The notes beneath the pieces were generated by a model. The model was not told the DNA's origin, ran no database searches, and saw nothing but the letters and a program-made list of their open reading frames with translations. From a bacterium (GTDB taxonomy: Bacteria; Electryoneota; RPQS01): a stretch of DNA of 64,000 nt. Of this stretch, positions 32,801 through 42,400 are shown one piece after another. Location: NCBI GenBank assembly GCA_016702305.1, contig JADJEH010000008.1, forward strand, positions 1 through 64,000, read 5' to 3'. Each line of letters begins with the position of its first letter. Within the stretch, counting starts at the first letter, position 1. The position numbers and the translations under genes are program-made.

Positions 32801-34419
32801 GAGATTGGAAAGGTTGTCGCCTGAAATGGTGCCAGCGGGTTCGAAATGTCGATAACTTGCACAACGTGCCCGGTTGCTACGAAAGCATAGTTGTCTTTGA
32901 ACGCGATCGCCTGAGCATTGTCACCATCGACGAAACTCACCTCATACGGTGCAGTCGGCGTTGTGATGTCGAGTATGCGAAGATCCGCATATCCGTCACA
33001 CACATAGGCGAAGCTTCCACGGATTTCCACATCCTGCGCCCAATCCGGCGTGTCATAGCTCCCCAGCAGAATAGGCGACGACAAATTGGAAATATCAAGG
33101 ATTTGTAAACCTGCGAAGGCGTCGCACAGATAAGCTGTGCTTCCGACTACTGTCACGTCAAGTGCGATGCCTGGTGAATCGTACTGGCCTACTAAGGACG
33201 GAGCTGCAGGATTGTTCATGTCATAAATAAGCAATCCCGCACCTTCAGATGCAATGAAGGCCGTTTGACCTACGAAATCGCAGCCGTTTGTTGCTTCAAT
33301 TGCCGGTACATTCGCCAGCTCGACCGGACTTGCTGGGTTTGAGACGTTGAGCACACGCCAGCCTAGCTGGCGATTCGCAACAATAACAACATTCCCTTGC
33401 TTTGCGACGTCTTGACCATTGACGTGCGTTGCAGGAAAAGCCGTCGTGAACGGCGCGACGGGATTTGAGATGTCCGCGATGCACAGACCACCGTCAGTTG
33501 CTGCGACATAGGCATAGTCGCCGTTGACGGCTATGGCCGGCGCGCTTCCATTCGTTCCAATGTATAAATCGTGTTGCGGATGCTGGGGGTCAGATATGTC
33601 AAGAACGTGCATGACACCCCAGTTGTCTGAGACGAATGCGTAAGATCCTCTCAGGGTAATTTCTGACGGATCCGTTGGTTCTACGCATGAGTCTATCAGT
33701 GCGGGCGCAGCAGGGTTGGCAATGTTCAACACGTAAACAGTTCCGCCTGCGAGCACATAGGCCAAAGAGCCATTCAATTCGACATCCACGGTCCGGGTTC
33801 CAGGAAATGCAAAAGTAGTGATCGCTGTGGGGGCAGCAGGATTGGCGAAATGCAGGATGAGCAGCCCATCCCAACTGTCTGCGACATAGGCGATATTGCC
33901 CGACAGCTCGATATCATTGCATTCGTTCGGCGTGTCAAAGAACCCCAGTTGTACTGGAACATTCGGATTGGCAACATTGATGATGCGAACACCCGAACCC
34001 CATCCGGCGACATACGCGATGTCCTGAACGGGATCGAGAGTTACGTCATATGTCTGACTAGAGATCGGGACAGTGCTCAACTCGAATGGAGAGGATGGGT
34101 TTGAGACGTCAATGATGCGCATGCCTGCGAAGCCATCCGCAAGATAGACGTAATTGCCGCGCACTGCAAGACCCCATGATGTTTCTTTGGTGTCTAAGTG
34201 CCCGACGGCGACCGGAGAGGATGGCGTGGCCACGTTGACTATCCAAAGGCCAGCTGAGTGATCGGCAACGTAGGCGAAGTTGCCTTCAACTTCAACGTCA
34301 AATGAGCGGTCCCACCACGGCCCCATGGACCACAATTGCGACATATTCCAACTGCTTTGGGCGATTGCCAGTGACTGCAAACTGACAAGAGCAAAGCAAA
34401 GGGCCAGCATCTTCTTCAT
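29870..34419 (-). pseudogene. Large secreted LVIVD-repeat / LamG protein with an unrecognised C-terminal domain; one frameshift
   Basis: The ATG at 34419 (GGAGAT upstream) gives a signal peptide (MLALCFALVSLQSLAIAQ). About 14 LVIVD-type units of roughly 42 residues follow (for example NYVYLADGFAGMRIIDVSNP); these form a beta-propeller. Next are a pre-peptidase-like domain (TGTYYVVIEPYNG), a Cys-rich module (GQCCYNSGNSCANITESDC), a LamG/concanavalin-like domain (GTLECWLKPEWNG) and a Big-2-like start (WSSSNPSVATVTAAGLV). The frame changes near 31160-31210. It continues to 29870 with an unrecognised domain (FWLWGYHYGSLYPVESNMSS, QAEAVHNHGHQLEAILGYVN) and an FnIII-like end. The restored protein is about 1500 residues. 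It is exported, probably surface-bound; the binding partner is unknown. Confidence 0.75.
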
Positions 34420-34618
34420 GACATCTCCTACAAAAGTACTTATAGTTTTTACGCATACAGTTATGTGATTTTGCGCCAGCTTGATGGCACACCAAAGGGT
34501 ATGCACTTGCGGTCAAGAAATCAGCGGAAATTTTTGTCAGGCACTGATGACATGTGTGACGCATTGCTCTTATCCTTTGCAACACGTTATCACCAGCCAT
34601 TCACCATTCCCACTCATG

Positions 34619-35261
34619 CTATTGGTTGACGAGCTTTGACGCGCCGTGCGCATCCCGATTTGGCAATCTGAATCCTGATAATCCGGTGGGCGTGGTTTCG
34701 GTGACGTAATAGAACCGTTTTTCCTCCTCCGGGCGGGTTCTCTGTATCCGTATAGATGCTGTCGGTCGAGGTTGCGATTTGTGTGCAGGGGCCGCTCAGG
34801 TTGCTCGAACGAAACAGTTGGAATTCGGTGGCAGTGTCGGTTGATTCCCATCGCAGTACCGGCATTTGCGACGCATTCACGGAGATGGTGAGAATTGGCG
34901 TCACGACGAACGAGTCAATCAGGACGTTGCTCCAGAGTCCTCGATCATCTCGGAACTGCACACCCAGCCAATGCCAGCCACCGGGAATGTTGGCTATGCT
35001 GTCCGTGATCGTCTCAAACGCGCTATCCCAGTTTCCGTCGGTTGGCAAGTCTATCGGAACGCCATTTCCTTGACCGGGATCATAGTTGATGAAATACTCC
35101 GCGCCGTCAATGATGTGACCAGCGGCCATATAAATCGGGTTCACTACATAGAACAGGCGCACTTCGCACGAGCCCCCGATGTTGCGGTCGTCCTTGAAGC
35201 GGATGCCGAGTGTGTGCAGGCCTTGGGGCACAGCGGCTATTTTGATGATACCCTCAAACAC
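34619..35261 (-). pseudogene. C-terminal fragment of a secreted protein
   Basis: The text starts without a signal peptide and shows twice the unit G(L/W)H.LG(I/V).F.D.R (GLHTLGIRFKDDRN and GWHWLGVQFRDDRG). This repeat type is found in large exported proteins. An FnIII-like end follows (LRWESTDTATEFQLFRSS). Near 34730 one indel moves the end into another frame (EEEKRFYYVTETTP), giving a stop at 34619. The N-terminal part is missing, and only about 60 bp separate it from the next gene. It looks like the leftover of a deletion. Confidence 0.5.
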
Positions 35262-35318
35262 TGGTTGGCCTTTGTGTAGAGGGCGAGGGCATGCCGTTGG
35301 CTCTCTGGGACTAGTGTA

Positions 35319-36560
35319 CTAATTCCCGCGCACTGCCCTCACCCGGTAGAAGCCGTGATCGCCGGTAATCGCAGAATCTACGAATAAGGTGGTATCGGAT
35401 GGGAACGGTACTCCAATCGAATCCAGTTCTGCTTCTGTAGCGGCTCCGCGAAACACTACATACCGCTCAATTGAAATCGGATTTCCACTTGTGTCTTGTG
35501 TCACGGGTGACCAATTAAGCTGAATGGAGTTTGACAACGGCAGAAGTTGAACAACCAGACTATCCGGTGCTCTTGCGGGAGTTGGAGTTGCGCATGGATT
35601 GAAATTTGAAATGTCGTATGTGCTAAAGGCCACCTGTTCTGTGACGTATGCAACACACCCGGCCACAAAAACGTCTGTGGCCGAGTTGCCGCTGTTGTAG
35701 AACCCCACAGCTACCGGAGACGAGGGCGTCGTTACGTCAATCACGCGCAGACCACCATTTCCATCCGCAAGGTAGGCGATGTTGCCAAGAACTGCTACAC
35801 TACTTGCATAACCCGGAGAATCATAGTAGCCAACCAAGACAGGGGACGAAGGAGTCGTCACGTCAATCACCCGCAGACCGGACACATAGTCCGCAACATA
35901 GGCGTAATTTCCAGATACCGCAATGTCAACATAGCTTTCGCCTCCACCCCACGGGTCGAGAACACCTACTAAGAACGGGGCCGTCGGTGTCGTGACGTCT
36001 ACTACGCGCATCCCTTTGTGATCGTCTGCCACGTACGCGAGATTCCCTATTACTGCGATACCCTTTGCGTCGCCGGGCGTATCATAGAAGCCCACAGAGA
36101 TAGGGGCAGACGGGCTTGTAACATCAATAATCCGTACACCAGCGCCTCCGTCGGCGACGTAAGTGTAGTTTCCAGTAACTGCAACATCGACTGCGACGCC
36201 CGGTGTATCAAGAACTCCAATTATAGCCGGAGAAGCGGGAGACGTCACGTCTATTACCCGTAAACCAAAAAACCAGTTCGCAACATACACGTGGCTCCCC
36301 GACGTGGCAAGACCCAAAGTATAACCCCCGCCCGGTATTATACACTGTCCAAGGAGGATGGGAGTTGAAGGGATCGTCACATCAATAATCCTTACACCAC
36401 CACCGTCGTCAGCGACGTAAGCATAGTTACCGAACGCGGTTACATTTGATGCGGCAATGTTAAGTTGCCCGAGCCTATTTACGTTCAGACTATCTTGCCC
36501 CACCGCTATTCGGTTAGCTAATAGGAACATCCAAATTATCATTATCAATCGGATCATCAT
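35319..36560 (-). CDS. Secreted LVIVD-repeat protein
   Basis: This is a complete protein of 413 residues. A signal peptide (MIIWMFLLANRIAVGQ) is followed by seven LVIVD units of about 41 residues. The repeated core is YVAD...GVRIIDVTSPS.P...G..DTPG, which forms a propeller-like surface domain. The last 70 residues are FnIII-like (IERYVVFRGAATEAELDSIG). The repeats are very similar to each other and to those of the gene at 29870-34419, so the two are paralogues. Tandem repeats this alike can change in number by recombination. The function of LVIVD proteins is poorly known; surface binding is inferred. Confidence 0.85.
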   Translation of the reverse strand: MMIRLIMIIWMFLLANRIAVGQDSLNVNRLGQLNIAASNVTAFGNYAYVADDGGGVRIIDVTIPSTPILLGQCIIPGGGYTLGLATSGSHVYVANWFFGLRVIDVTSPASPAIIGVLDTPGVAVDVAVTGNYTYVADGGAGVRIIDVTSPSAPISVGFYDTPGDAKGIAVIGNLAYVADDHKGMRVVDVTTPTAPFLVGVLDPWGGGESYVDIAVSGNYAYVADYVSGLRVIDVTTPSSPVLVGYYDSPGYASSVAVLGNIAYLADGNGGLRVIDVTTPSSPVAVGFYNSGNSATDVFVAGCVAYVTEQVAFSTYDISNFNPCATPTPARAPDSLVVQLLPLSNSIQLNWSPVTQDTSGNPISIERYVVFRGAATEAELDSIGVPFPSDTTLFVDSAITGDHGFYRVRAVRGN

Positions 36561-36942
36561 CGCTTCTCCCGTGATTTGATTGTCTCTTCGAGGGTGTTAA
36601 CCCGCTAAAATTCGTGGAAGTAGAAGATTTCCAGTCGCATTTGTACGCAGCTACTTGAAGATGAGCTTCTTGTTTCCGAGCGTTGCATACCGTGGTGTAT
36701 TCCCGGTTAATTTCCTCAGCTATCGCTACACCTATGTGCGCTAGTAGTTCAAACGAATCAGGCGATTCACAAGTCGCGTGCGTACAGGTTGCTGAGGCCA
36801 TTAATTGCGGAAATCGAATAGCCGCGGCCAGAATTGCAAACGCGCAACTGTGTCCGAGGCTGTGGATGATGCGCGATGAACAATAGTTTCCGAAGCGTTT
36901 TCATGGATTCTCCTTTTGACGCGGCACGGGGTGCCCGTTTTG
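36561..36942. other. Leader region upstream of the LVIVD gene; possible decayed small ORF
   Basis: An ATG at about 36903 on the minus strand begins MKTLRKLLFIA, and an adjacent frame gives TCTHATCESPDSFELLAHIG. One indel would make a short exported peptide. As it stands no intact gene is visible. The region also separates the regulator genes from the LVIVD gene. Confidence 0.3.
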
Positions 36943-37182
36943 CTAAATATCTTGCGCTGACTGCGTGTCCGTCACCGTGCGCGATTTGGCGACGAGCAGT
37001 TGCAGCGCCCGTCTTGTTATGCCCAGCTCACGGGCCGTGCGGCTGACGTTGCCGTCAAACACCTTCAGCGCCTGCGCGACATATTCCGCGCGGAAGGCAT
37101 CCGCCGCCAAACGAAAATTAAGCGGATACTTCGCGTGCCTGACATGTATCGTGCGGGCTGATTTTGGACGTGCGCTCTTCAT
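36943..37182 (-). CDS. Fis-type HTH DNA-binding protein
   Basis: This 79-residue protein has a C-terminal half with the Fis/HTH_8 pattern (AQALKVFDGNVSRTARELGI then TRRALQLLV). Such domains normally sit at the end of NtrC-type regulators; here it stands alone with a basic N-terminus (KSARPKSARTIHVRHAKYP). It lies 19 bp after the zf-HC2 gene in the same direction and is probably co-transcribed with it and the sigma-4-like gene. The target is unknown. Confidence 0.65.
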   Translation of the reverse strand: MKSARPKSARTIHVRHAKYPLNFRLAADAFRAEYVAQALKVFDGNVSRTARELGITRRALQLLVAKSRTVTDTQSAQDI

Positions 37183-37201
37183 GTTGGAACGACAATGTTG
37201 A

Positions 37202-37483
37202 TCAACGAGAATGCTCTACCGCTGCCATCTGCAAATGCGCCATACACTCCTCAAAACTCCGGCCCGCCGCATGAAAATGCTCGACCAGCATGAGGCGCTG
37301 GAGGTAGAGAACGTTCAAATAGGGAGCGGCGGCCCAGATTTCCTCCTGGCAGGCGTGGCAGCGCAACAGATGCTCTTCAAAGCGCGTGAGTTCCGCATCG
37401 GACAGTGTGTGCAGGCCATAAGGCAGCAGGAGGCAGCCGACCCGGCGGTCCATACAGAAGTGCTGTTGCTCGGAGGCGGTCAT
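37202..37483 (-). CDS. zf-HC2 domain protein (anti-sigma-like)
   Basis: The start at 37483 overlaps the stop of the upstream gene (ATGA), with AAGGAGG just before it. The 93-residue protein contains LTRFEEHLLRCHACQEEI, the zinc-finger HC2 signature of ECF anti-sigma factors. There is no membrane segment, unlike its larger relative at 37929-38807, with which it shares the pattern LL.YGL..L...E...FEEHLL.C.ACQ. By analogy it would bind the small sigma-4-like protein encoded just upstream. This is inference. Confidence 0.65.
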   Translation of the reverse strand: MTASEQQHFCMDRRVGCLLLPYGLHTLSDAELTRFEEHLLRCHACQEEIWAAAPYLNVLYLQRLMLVEHFHAAGRSFEECMAHLQMAAVEHSR

Positions 37484-37683
37484 AGGTCCTCCTTGAGATG
37501 TTTCCAAAGCTGTTGGCGACAAGAGATAACCCGGCGATTGAATTCGTCGCGGTCACGGTTCGGTTCGAGGAGCACCACTTGAGCGTAGATGTCGTCGAGG
37601 TGACGTCCCTCGATCTGCCCGATCAAGATGGTGCGGCAGGACTCGTCGGGGATGGCTTGGATGGCGGACAGGATGCGCTTCAT
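37480..37683 (-). CDS. Sigma region-4-only protein (short ECF paralogue)
   Basis: This 67-residue protein aligns along its length with the last third of the ECF factor at 38804-39418. Compare ESCRTILIGQIEGRHLDDIY with EPCRTLLIGLIEGQDVKTLW, and RDEFNRRVISCRQQLWKHL with RSAFDRRLYLCRRRLWAIL. Region 2, which binds the -10 element, is absent, and no upstream coding text supplies it. It is either a remnant of a duplicated sigma gene or a free-standing region-4 regulator. Overlap with the zf-HC2 gene keeps the sigma/anti-sigma pairing. Confidence 0.55.
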   Translation of the reverse strand: MKRILSAIQAIPDESCRTILIGQIEGRHLDDIYAQVVLLEPNRDRDEFNRRVISCRQQLWKHLKEDL

Positions 37684-37855
37684 ATTTTCCAGAATGAGTC
37701 GTCATACTAAGAGTGTCGCGAGATCGCAAATCAAACTGGACATTCTGGGGATTTTTGGACTAAGAAATCGTAATCACAATTCTAACTTGAAGTTGTAATA
37801 CACTGTTCTATAACAATTAAGTGGAATTGACCCCTGCCTTTTGTCGCGTATTGTA

Positions 37856-37891
37856 GCAAAACAAGAGAGGCGCCCTTGCGGATGCCTCTCT
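37856..37891 (-). terminator. Terminator after the CHAT-sigma-antisigma operon
   Basis: An 8-bp stem (AGAGAGGC at 37864-37871, GCCTCTCT at 37884-37891) is followed on the minus strand by TTGTTTTG. It lies about 40 bp after the anti-sigma stop and separates that operon from the small sigma cassette. Confidence 0.6.
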
Positions 37892-37928
37892 AAATGACTG
37901 TTGAAGTCTTGGGGAAGTCAGTCGAAAA

Positions 37929-38807
37929 CTACTGGAGCTTTGTCAATAGTTCCTTTGCGTCCCGGGACAAATCGGCCTCGCTTCCCGCGACAAGCTGCAA
38001 ATCCCGCTTTGCGCCCGTTAAGTCCCCCGCGACCAGTTTGGCGTTAGCACGATACCAGCGTACTTGGGCGAGTCGGGTTGTGCGGGGCTTCAACTTCTCC
38101 GTGCGGTCGAAGACGCGAATTGCTTCTGACGTATTTCCTGTCATGTAAGCCGAAACTCCCCAATAGAGTAGCTGCTCTGTGTCGACTGAATCGCTCTGAG
38201 CCAGCTTGCGCAACTGTTCTGCGGCGGCACGATAATTCTTGTCTTGATAATCCCGCATCGCCAGTTCGAAGTTTTCGCGATTGTTGGCAGCCTGACCGCG
38301 AGGGTTCAGCATAATGTAAGCCAACGGGAGTTTCGTTGCTAGCGCCGCGAAACGCTTGCTTTGAGACACGGAATCAACTTTCATGCTGTCAACCCGAACA
38401 AGCGTGGCTGTGTCAAGTCTATCGGTCGCGATATCGTGGGTATCTGCCAGCACTTGAACCGACGAAATCGGTCTGTTATCCCGGCTGGGCTGGGCAGCCC
38501 AGTAGATCAATCCAATCAGACATGCCGCCGCCGCGACAATGGGCCAAAGATATACTCTCGGGGTGATTCCCGGTGACTCCTTGCGCTCGGGTTCGCCCTG
38601 GAGCTTTCGCGCCAACTCACCTTTGCCGACGGACATGGCCTTGAGCATTTGACCGGCAGCCTTTAATTCTGACTGACATGCCGGACACAACAGCAAATGC
38701 TCTTCAAACTCGTTCTTCTCTTCCTCCGGAAGGTTTCCGAGTCCATAGGAAAGCAGCTTGGCACCGATTGTAGGGTTGACGCACGCGATGAAATCGTGAT
38801 TGCTCAT
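37929..38807 (-). CDS. Membrane anti-sigma-like protein: zf-HC2 plus TPR-like periplasmic part
   Basis: This 292-residue protein has an N-terminal zf-HC2 domain (NEFEEHLLLCPACQSELKAA, about residues 33-52). It has one membrane helix (YLWPIVAAAACLIGLIYWAA, about 85-104) and a C-terminal helical part with TPR-like repeats (YRAAAEQLRKLAQSDS, TSEAIRVFDRTEKLKP). It starts four bases inside the end of the sigma gene, so the two are coupled. The layout is that of an anti-sigma factor that holds its sigma at the membrane and senses through the outer domain. The CHAT protease upstream in the same operon could be a partner; that link is inferred. Confidence 0.75.
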   Translation of the reverse strand: MSNHDFIACVNPTIGAKLLSYGLGNLPEEEKNEFEEHLLLCPACQSELKAAGQMLKAMSVGKGELARKLQGEPERKESPGITPRVYLWPIVAAAACLIGLIYWAAQPSRDNRPISSVQVLADTHDIATDRLDTATLVRVDSMKVDSVSQSKRFAALATKLPLAYIMLNPRGQAANNRENFELAMRDYQDKNYRAAAEQLRKLAQSDSVDTEQLLYWGVSAYMTGNTSEAIRVFDRTEKLKPRTTRLAQVRWYRANAKLVAGDLTGAKRDLQLVAGSEADLSRDAKELLTKLQ

Positions 38808-39418
38808 AGGTCAATCCCTAAAATAGCCCAGAGTCTTCTGCGGCAGAGATAGAGCCTGCGATCGAACGCCGACCGTTTCAAATTAGAGTCGAGTTCAAGG
38901 GAGCGCTCCCACAGTGTCTTTACATCCTGTCCTTCAATCAGACCGATCAGCAACGTGCGGCATGGCTCACTCATTGTTGAGATGGCCCGCTCCGCTCGCT
39001 CAAGCAAGTCGTGATTTTCAACTTGCAGCTCATGATTGCCCTTAATCTCCGTGAGTTGGGCTCCACTTGATTGATCCGCATGCCCATTGCCGTTTAAGAA
39101 TCTTCCCGTCTGGCGTTTCCGAAGATAGTTACCGATCAAGTTGTAGAGGATTGCCCGGACGAATGCAGTCGGCGACGCCGTGACTTCGCCGTGCTTCTGC
39201 ACAAAAATCAGTAGCGACTCATGTGCCAAATCTTCTGCATCTTCACGCGAAATGTTTCCAACCCGGAACGACGCGATCTGAACCAAACCGGGCCGAATGC
39301 GCGCGCAGAACTCGTCCAACGCATCTTCATCTCCGGCGAACGCAAGCCCAAAAAGCTCGTCTATGTCGAGCCTTTCGAAAGACCGCTTGAGCGGCGATTT
39401 GCGCGCAGTTTCACTCAT
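38804..39418 (-). CDS. ECF-type RNA polymerase sigma factor
   Basis: This 204-residue protein has region 2 at about residues 25-95 (DALDEFCARIRPGLVQIASF, REDAEDLAHESLLIFVQKHG, AFVRAILYNLIGNYLRKR). Region 4 is at about 140-204 (EPCRTLLIGLIEGQDVKTLW, RRLYLCRRRLW). DAEDLAHESLL matches the region-2 pattern of ECF factors. It begins six bases after the CHAT gene and overlaps the anti-sigma gene by four bases, forming a three-gene operon. It directs RNA polymerase to a target set that cannot be read from here; the neighbouring secreted-protein genes are natural candidates. Confidence 0.85.
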   Translation of the reverse strand: MSETARKSPLKRSFERLDIDELFGLAFAGDEDALDEFCARIRPGLVQIASFRVGNISREDAEDLAHESLLIFVQKHGEVTASPTAFVRAILYNLIGNYLRKRQTGRFLNGNGHADQSSGAQLTEIKGNHELQVENHDLLERAERAISTMSEPCRTLLIGLIEGQDVKTLWERSLELDSNLKRSAFDRRLYLCRRRLWAILGIDL

Positions 39419-39424
39419 GCTAAA

Positions 39425-42400
39425 CTACTTAGAATTTCCCCCGCGATCGTCCGGAAAAAGCTTGGTACGCGGATCGCCCGAACACACAAAGCCTGCCCAA
39501 TAGTAGGGGTGATCGCTTAGATTCTGCTCCCGCAGTTCGCCAATCCTGGACAACATGGCGGTGCGCAGCGCTGCGCCGATCGTTAGATTGTTCTGACTGA
39601 CAGTTTTCATCATTACATCGCGGGTCATATTATCGTCAACGGCCCATAATGAACTCACAATAGTCTTGGCTCCAGCGATTTCAAACGCTCGCCGAAGCGA
39701 GTAGACTCCCTCGCCGTTGACAATGTCCCCTGTACCGGAATGGCAGGCCGACAAAACTACAAGATCAGTACCGTCTAGATTCAGACAGGAAATTTCTTCG
39801 CCCGTGGCGATACCGTCCTCGCCGTATTGCCCCAGAGTTTGGTGGACAAGCGCATTTGCGCCCGAGAACACTAACCCAGACTTAAGAAGTGGGCTTTGTT
39901 CTGCGATGAGTTCGATATAGTCGTCGTCAGCGTCCTTCGCAAGATGTTCTGCAGTGACTGGTTGCACCCGTGTGAAACCGTGCGTTGCCATGTACAAGAC
40001 TCGTTTGCCAGAGCAATGCTGCTTGAAATTCTCTTCTGTGGCTTCAGACTCCGTCAAGATCTGCGCATTCTCGCCACTGCGATCGTGCCAGGCCCGCGCA
40101 ACTGATTCAACTTCCTCCCGAGTCGCGGGCAAGGAATCCCACCTTGCTCCCAGCAAGGACTCGCGGACCAAGATACTTCGCTGTCGGATTGCGGGTAAGT
40201 CGGCTGCAACGAGAGAAGTATCTTGGTTGTTTGTCAAGCTTGGTGAGCCACTGTCCACGCTACTCGCCGCTGCAAAGTCAAAATCCAGATCGCCGATCGC
40301 CAGCAGGCCATTGCCAGGTTCTACATCCGGGTTGCCACGCGTGTAAATCCGGTTTAGCTCCCGGCCCGAGGTGATGTAATGGAACTGATATGACTCCACA
40401 AGATAAGCGCCGTCACTATTGACAAGTGACTCGAAAGCGACGCTGTTTAGTGGGCCATCCGGCCCAACAAAAATCAGTTGTACTTCGCCAACTTCTGCCC
40501 GAACCGGTCTCCATATGTGCCTATACAACTCGCACGAAATGCGGCCAAACTCGGCCTCGTCGAGGTTCTGCACTTGCGTGAGTTCTTCGACGTAGCGCGA
40601 GACTAGAGAGTCTATGGCCTGTGCCCCACCAAGCTGTATTACGAAAGTGCTGCTGTCCGGTCGAATAACATAGGCAAGGTAGCGCGGCTCTGTCTGGCGA
40701 AGGGTGATATCATGGTCATAGCGAACATAGTCAACTACTACAGAGTTCAGCGGCAACAAACTGGCGATTCCGTTTGCGTTACAATTTGCCAAGACTTCAC
40801 TAATAATTGTGTCTTGATGTCGCGCAAGGAGTTCTTCGGACAACTGGCGTTTTGCATGGTTCAGCTCATCAAACCGATTCTTGCTTTCCGGTCCGCTGTC
40901 AGCAAAACTCGTTCGAATGTAAAGCTTGGCCAGCGCCGCACGCACCGCATACAGCGAGTCGGCCAAAGCCTGATTGTACGGATCCGCAAATGTAAATGCA
41001 GATCTTCGCCTCGCGTACGGAACTTCCCAAACGAGCGCCTTTAGGGTAAGGATGTCAGTGCCGTAGGCATTTACAGCGTCTTCCTCCGGCGGAGTCTCTG
41101 CAATCATCGTGTACATATGCGAAGCATCCGATTGAAGCGCCGACGCCAGGCGAATTAGCTGGTACTCGGTTAGTAAGTTGAGTGCTTCCATGTACTGGTT
41201 GAACCGAGCGCGCCACGCGCGGGTTTGCAGAACACGCGCCGCGCTAACTCCCCCGGCCCAATCTGCTACGCCAAACGACTTTCTAAGCATCAGTGAAAGT
41301 CGGCCGGTGCTCAACGACGATGCAGGGTGATTGCTCCCAAGGGTCCCTTCCCACAGTTTTTGCGCTCGCGCCTGCATCGGCAGTGCTCGTTTGTAGTCAC
41401 CTTGCTCAAAACAGAACTCCGCGTATGGTTCGAGGAAGTTGGCGACCCGTGGGTCGGCAAGCGGATGAATCAGCTCCGCCATGGTCAACGCACGAAAATA
41501 GTTCTCCTCGGCGAGTTCTGACCGACCAGTAAGATCATAAAGCCGGGCAAGCTCAAGCAGTAGATACAAATGTGCATCTTCTGTCAAGGGCAAAGAGTCA
41601 CGGGCAACCGAAACTGCGTGCAGAAGCACCTCCTCGGCAGCATGAAATTCGCCATGATTGGTCAGTTCCTTCCCGAATTGCGTTGATGATGAAACAAAGA
41701 AATAGGGAGGGTTGGTTTCACCGCAAGATGCGTAAGTTTCGATGGCGGACTTGAAGAAGGGCTTCGCCTCATCAAATCTTGCCAGGTCTGTCAGGCATTC
41801 GGCGATCAATAGTGCGGTCCTGGCAGTTCTGCATCCACTTGACGCACTGTCTAGTTGTTGCATACTAGCTGCATCACGGAGGAATTTTAGGGCCGCCGCA
41901 TCATCGCCATCAGCATGCAAATCCTCACCGTAGGCGCTCAGGACACTTGAACGGGAAGGGTTCTTTAGACCCGGTCGAAGTTCGATAAGTCGTAGAAGCC
42001 TGGTCAGTATCTCATGAGATTCTTCTCGTGCAAGGTTTTCAAACAGCGACTTTCTCAAGAGCCAAAGCGAGACCGCAACTTCAGTGCTGTCGCCTGAATC
42101 CTCTTGCTCGAAAATCCGTAGCGACTCGCGATACATGTCACGGCACGTCGCATCGCCCATCTGGTCAGCCAAGCGTGCAACCTGCCTAAGGAGTATCGCA
42201 CGAGTCTTGCCTTTGCACCATTCAGATCCGTTGCAGCCTGCCAATGCATCGCGTAAGAAGCCATCGGAATGTGAAATTTGATAGAACCCTTGTGCGGCAA
42301 GTACGAGACTGAGCGAGTACTGAGCTTTGATGCGCAAAGAATCCACGATTGGCAGGCATTCCCAGCAACTATTCGCCGCAATTCGATATTCGGCCTCGGC

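Noticed and set aside
35319..36560. Repeats in the LVIVD gene as intergenic repeats or CRISPR
   Set aside because: They lie in one uninterrupted reading frame with a 3-base-multiple period and encode propeller units.
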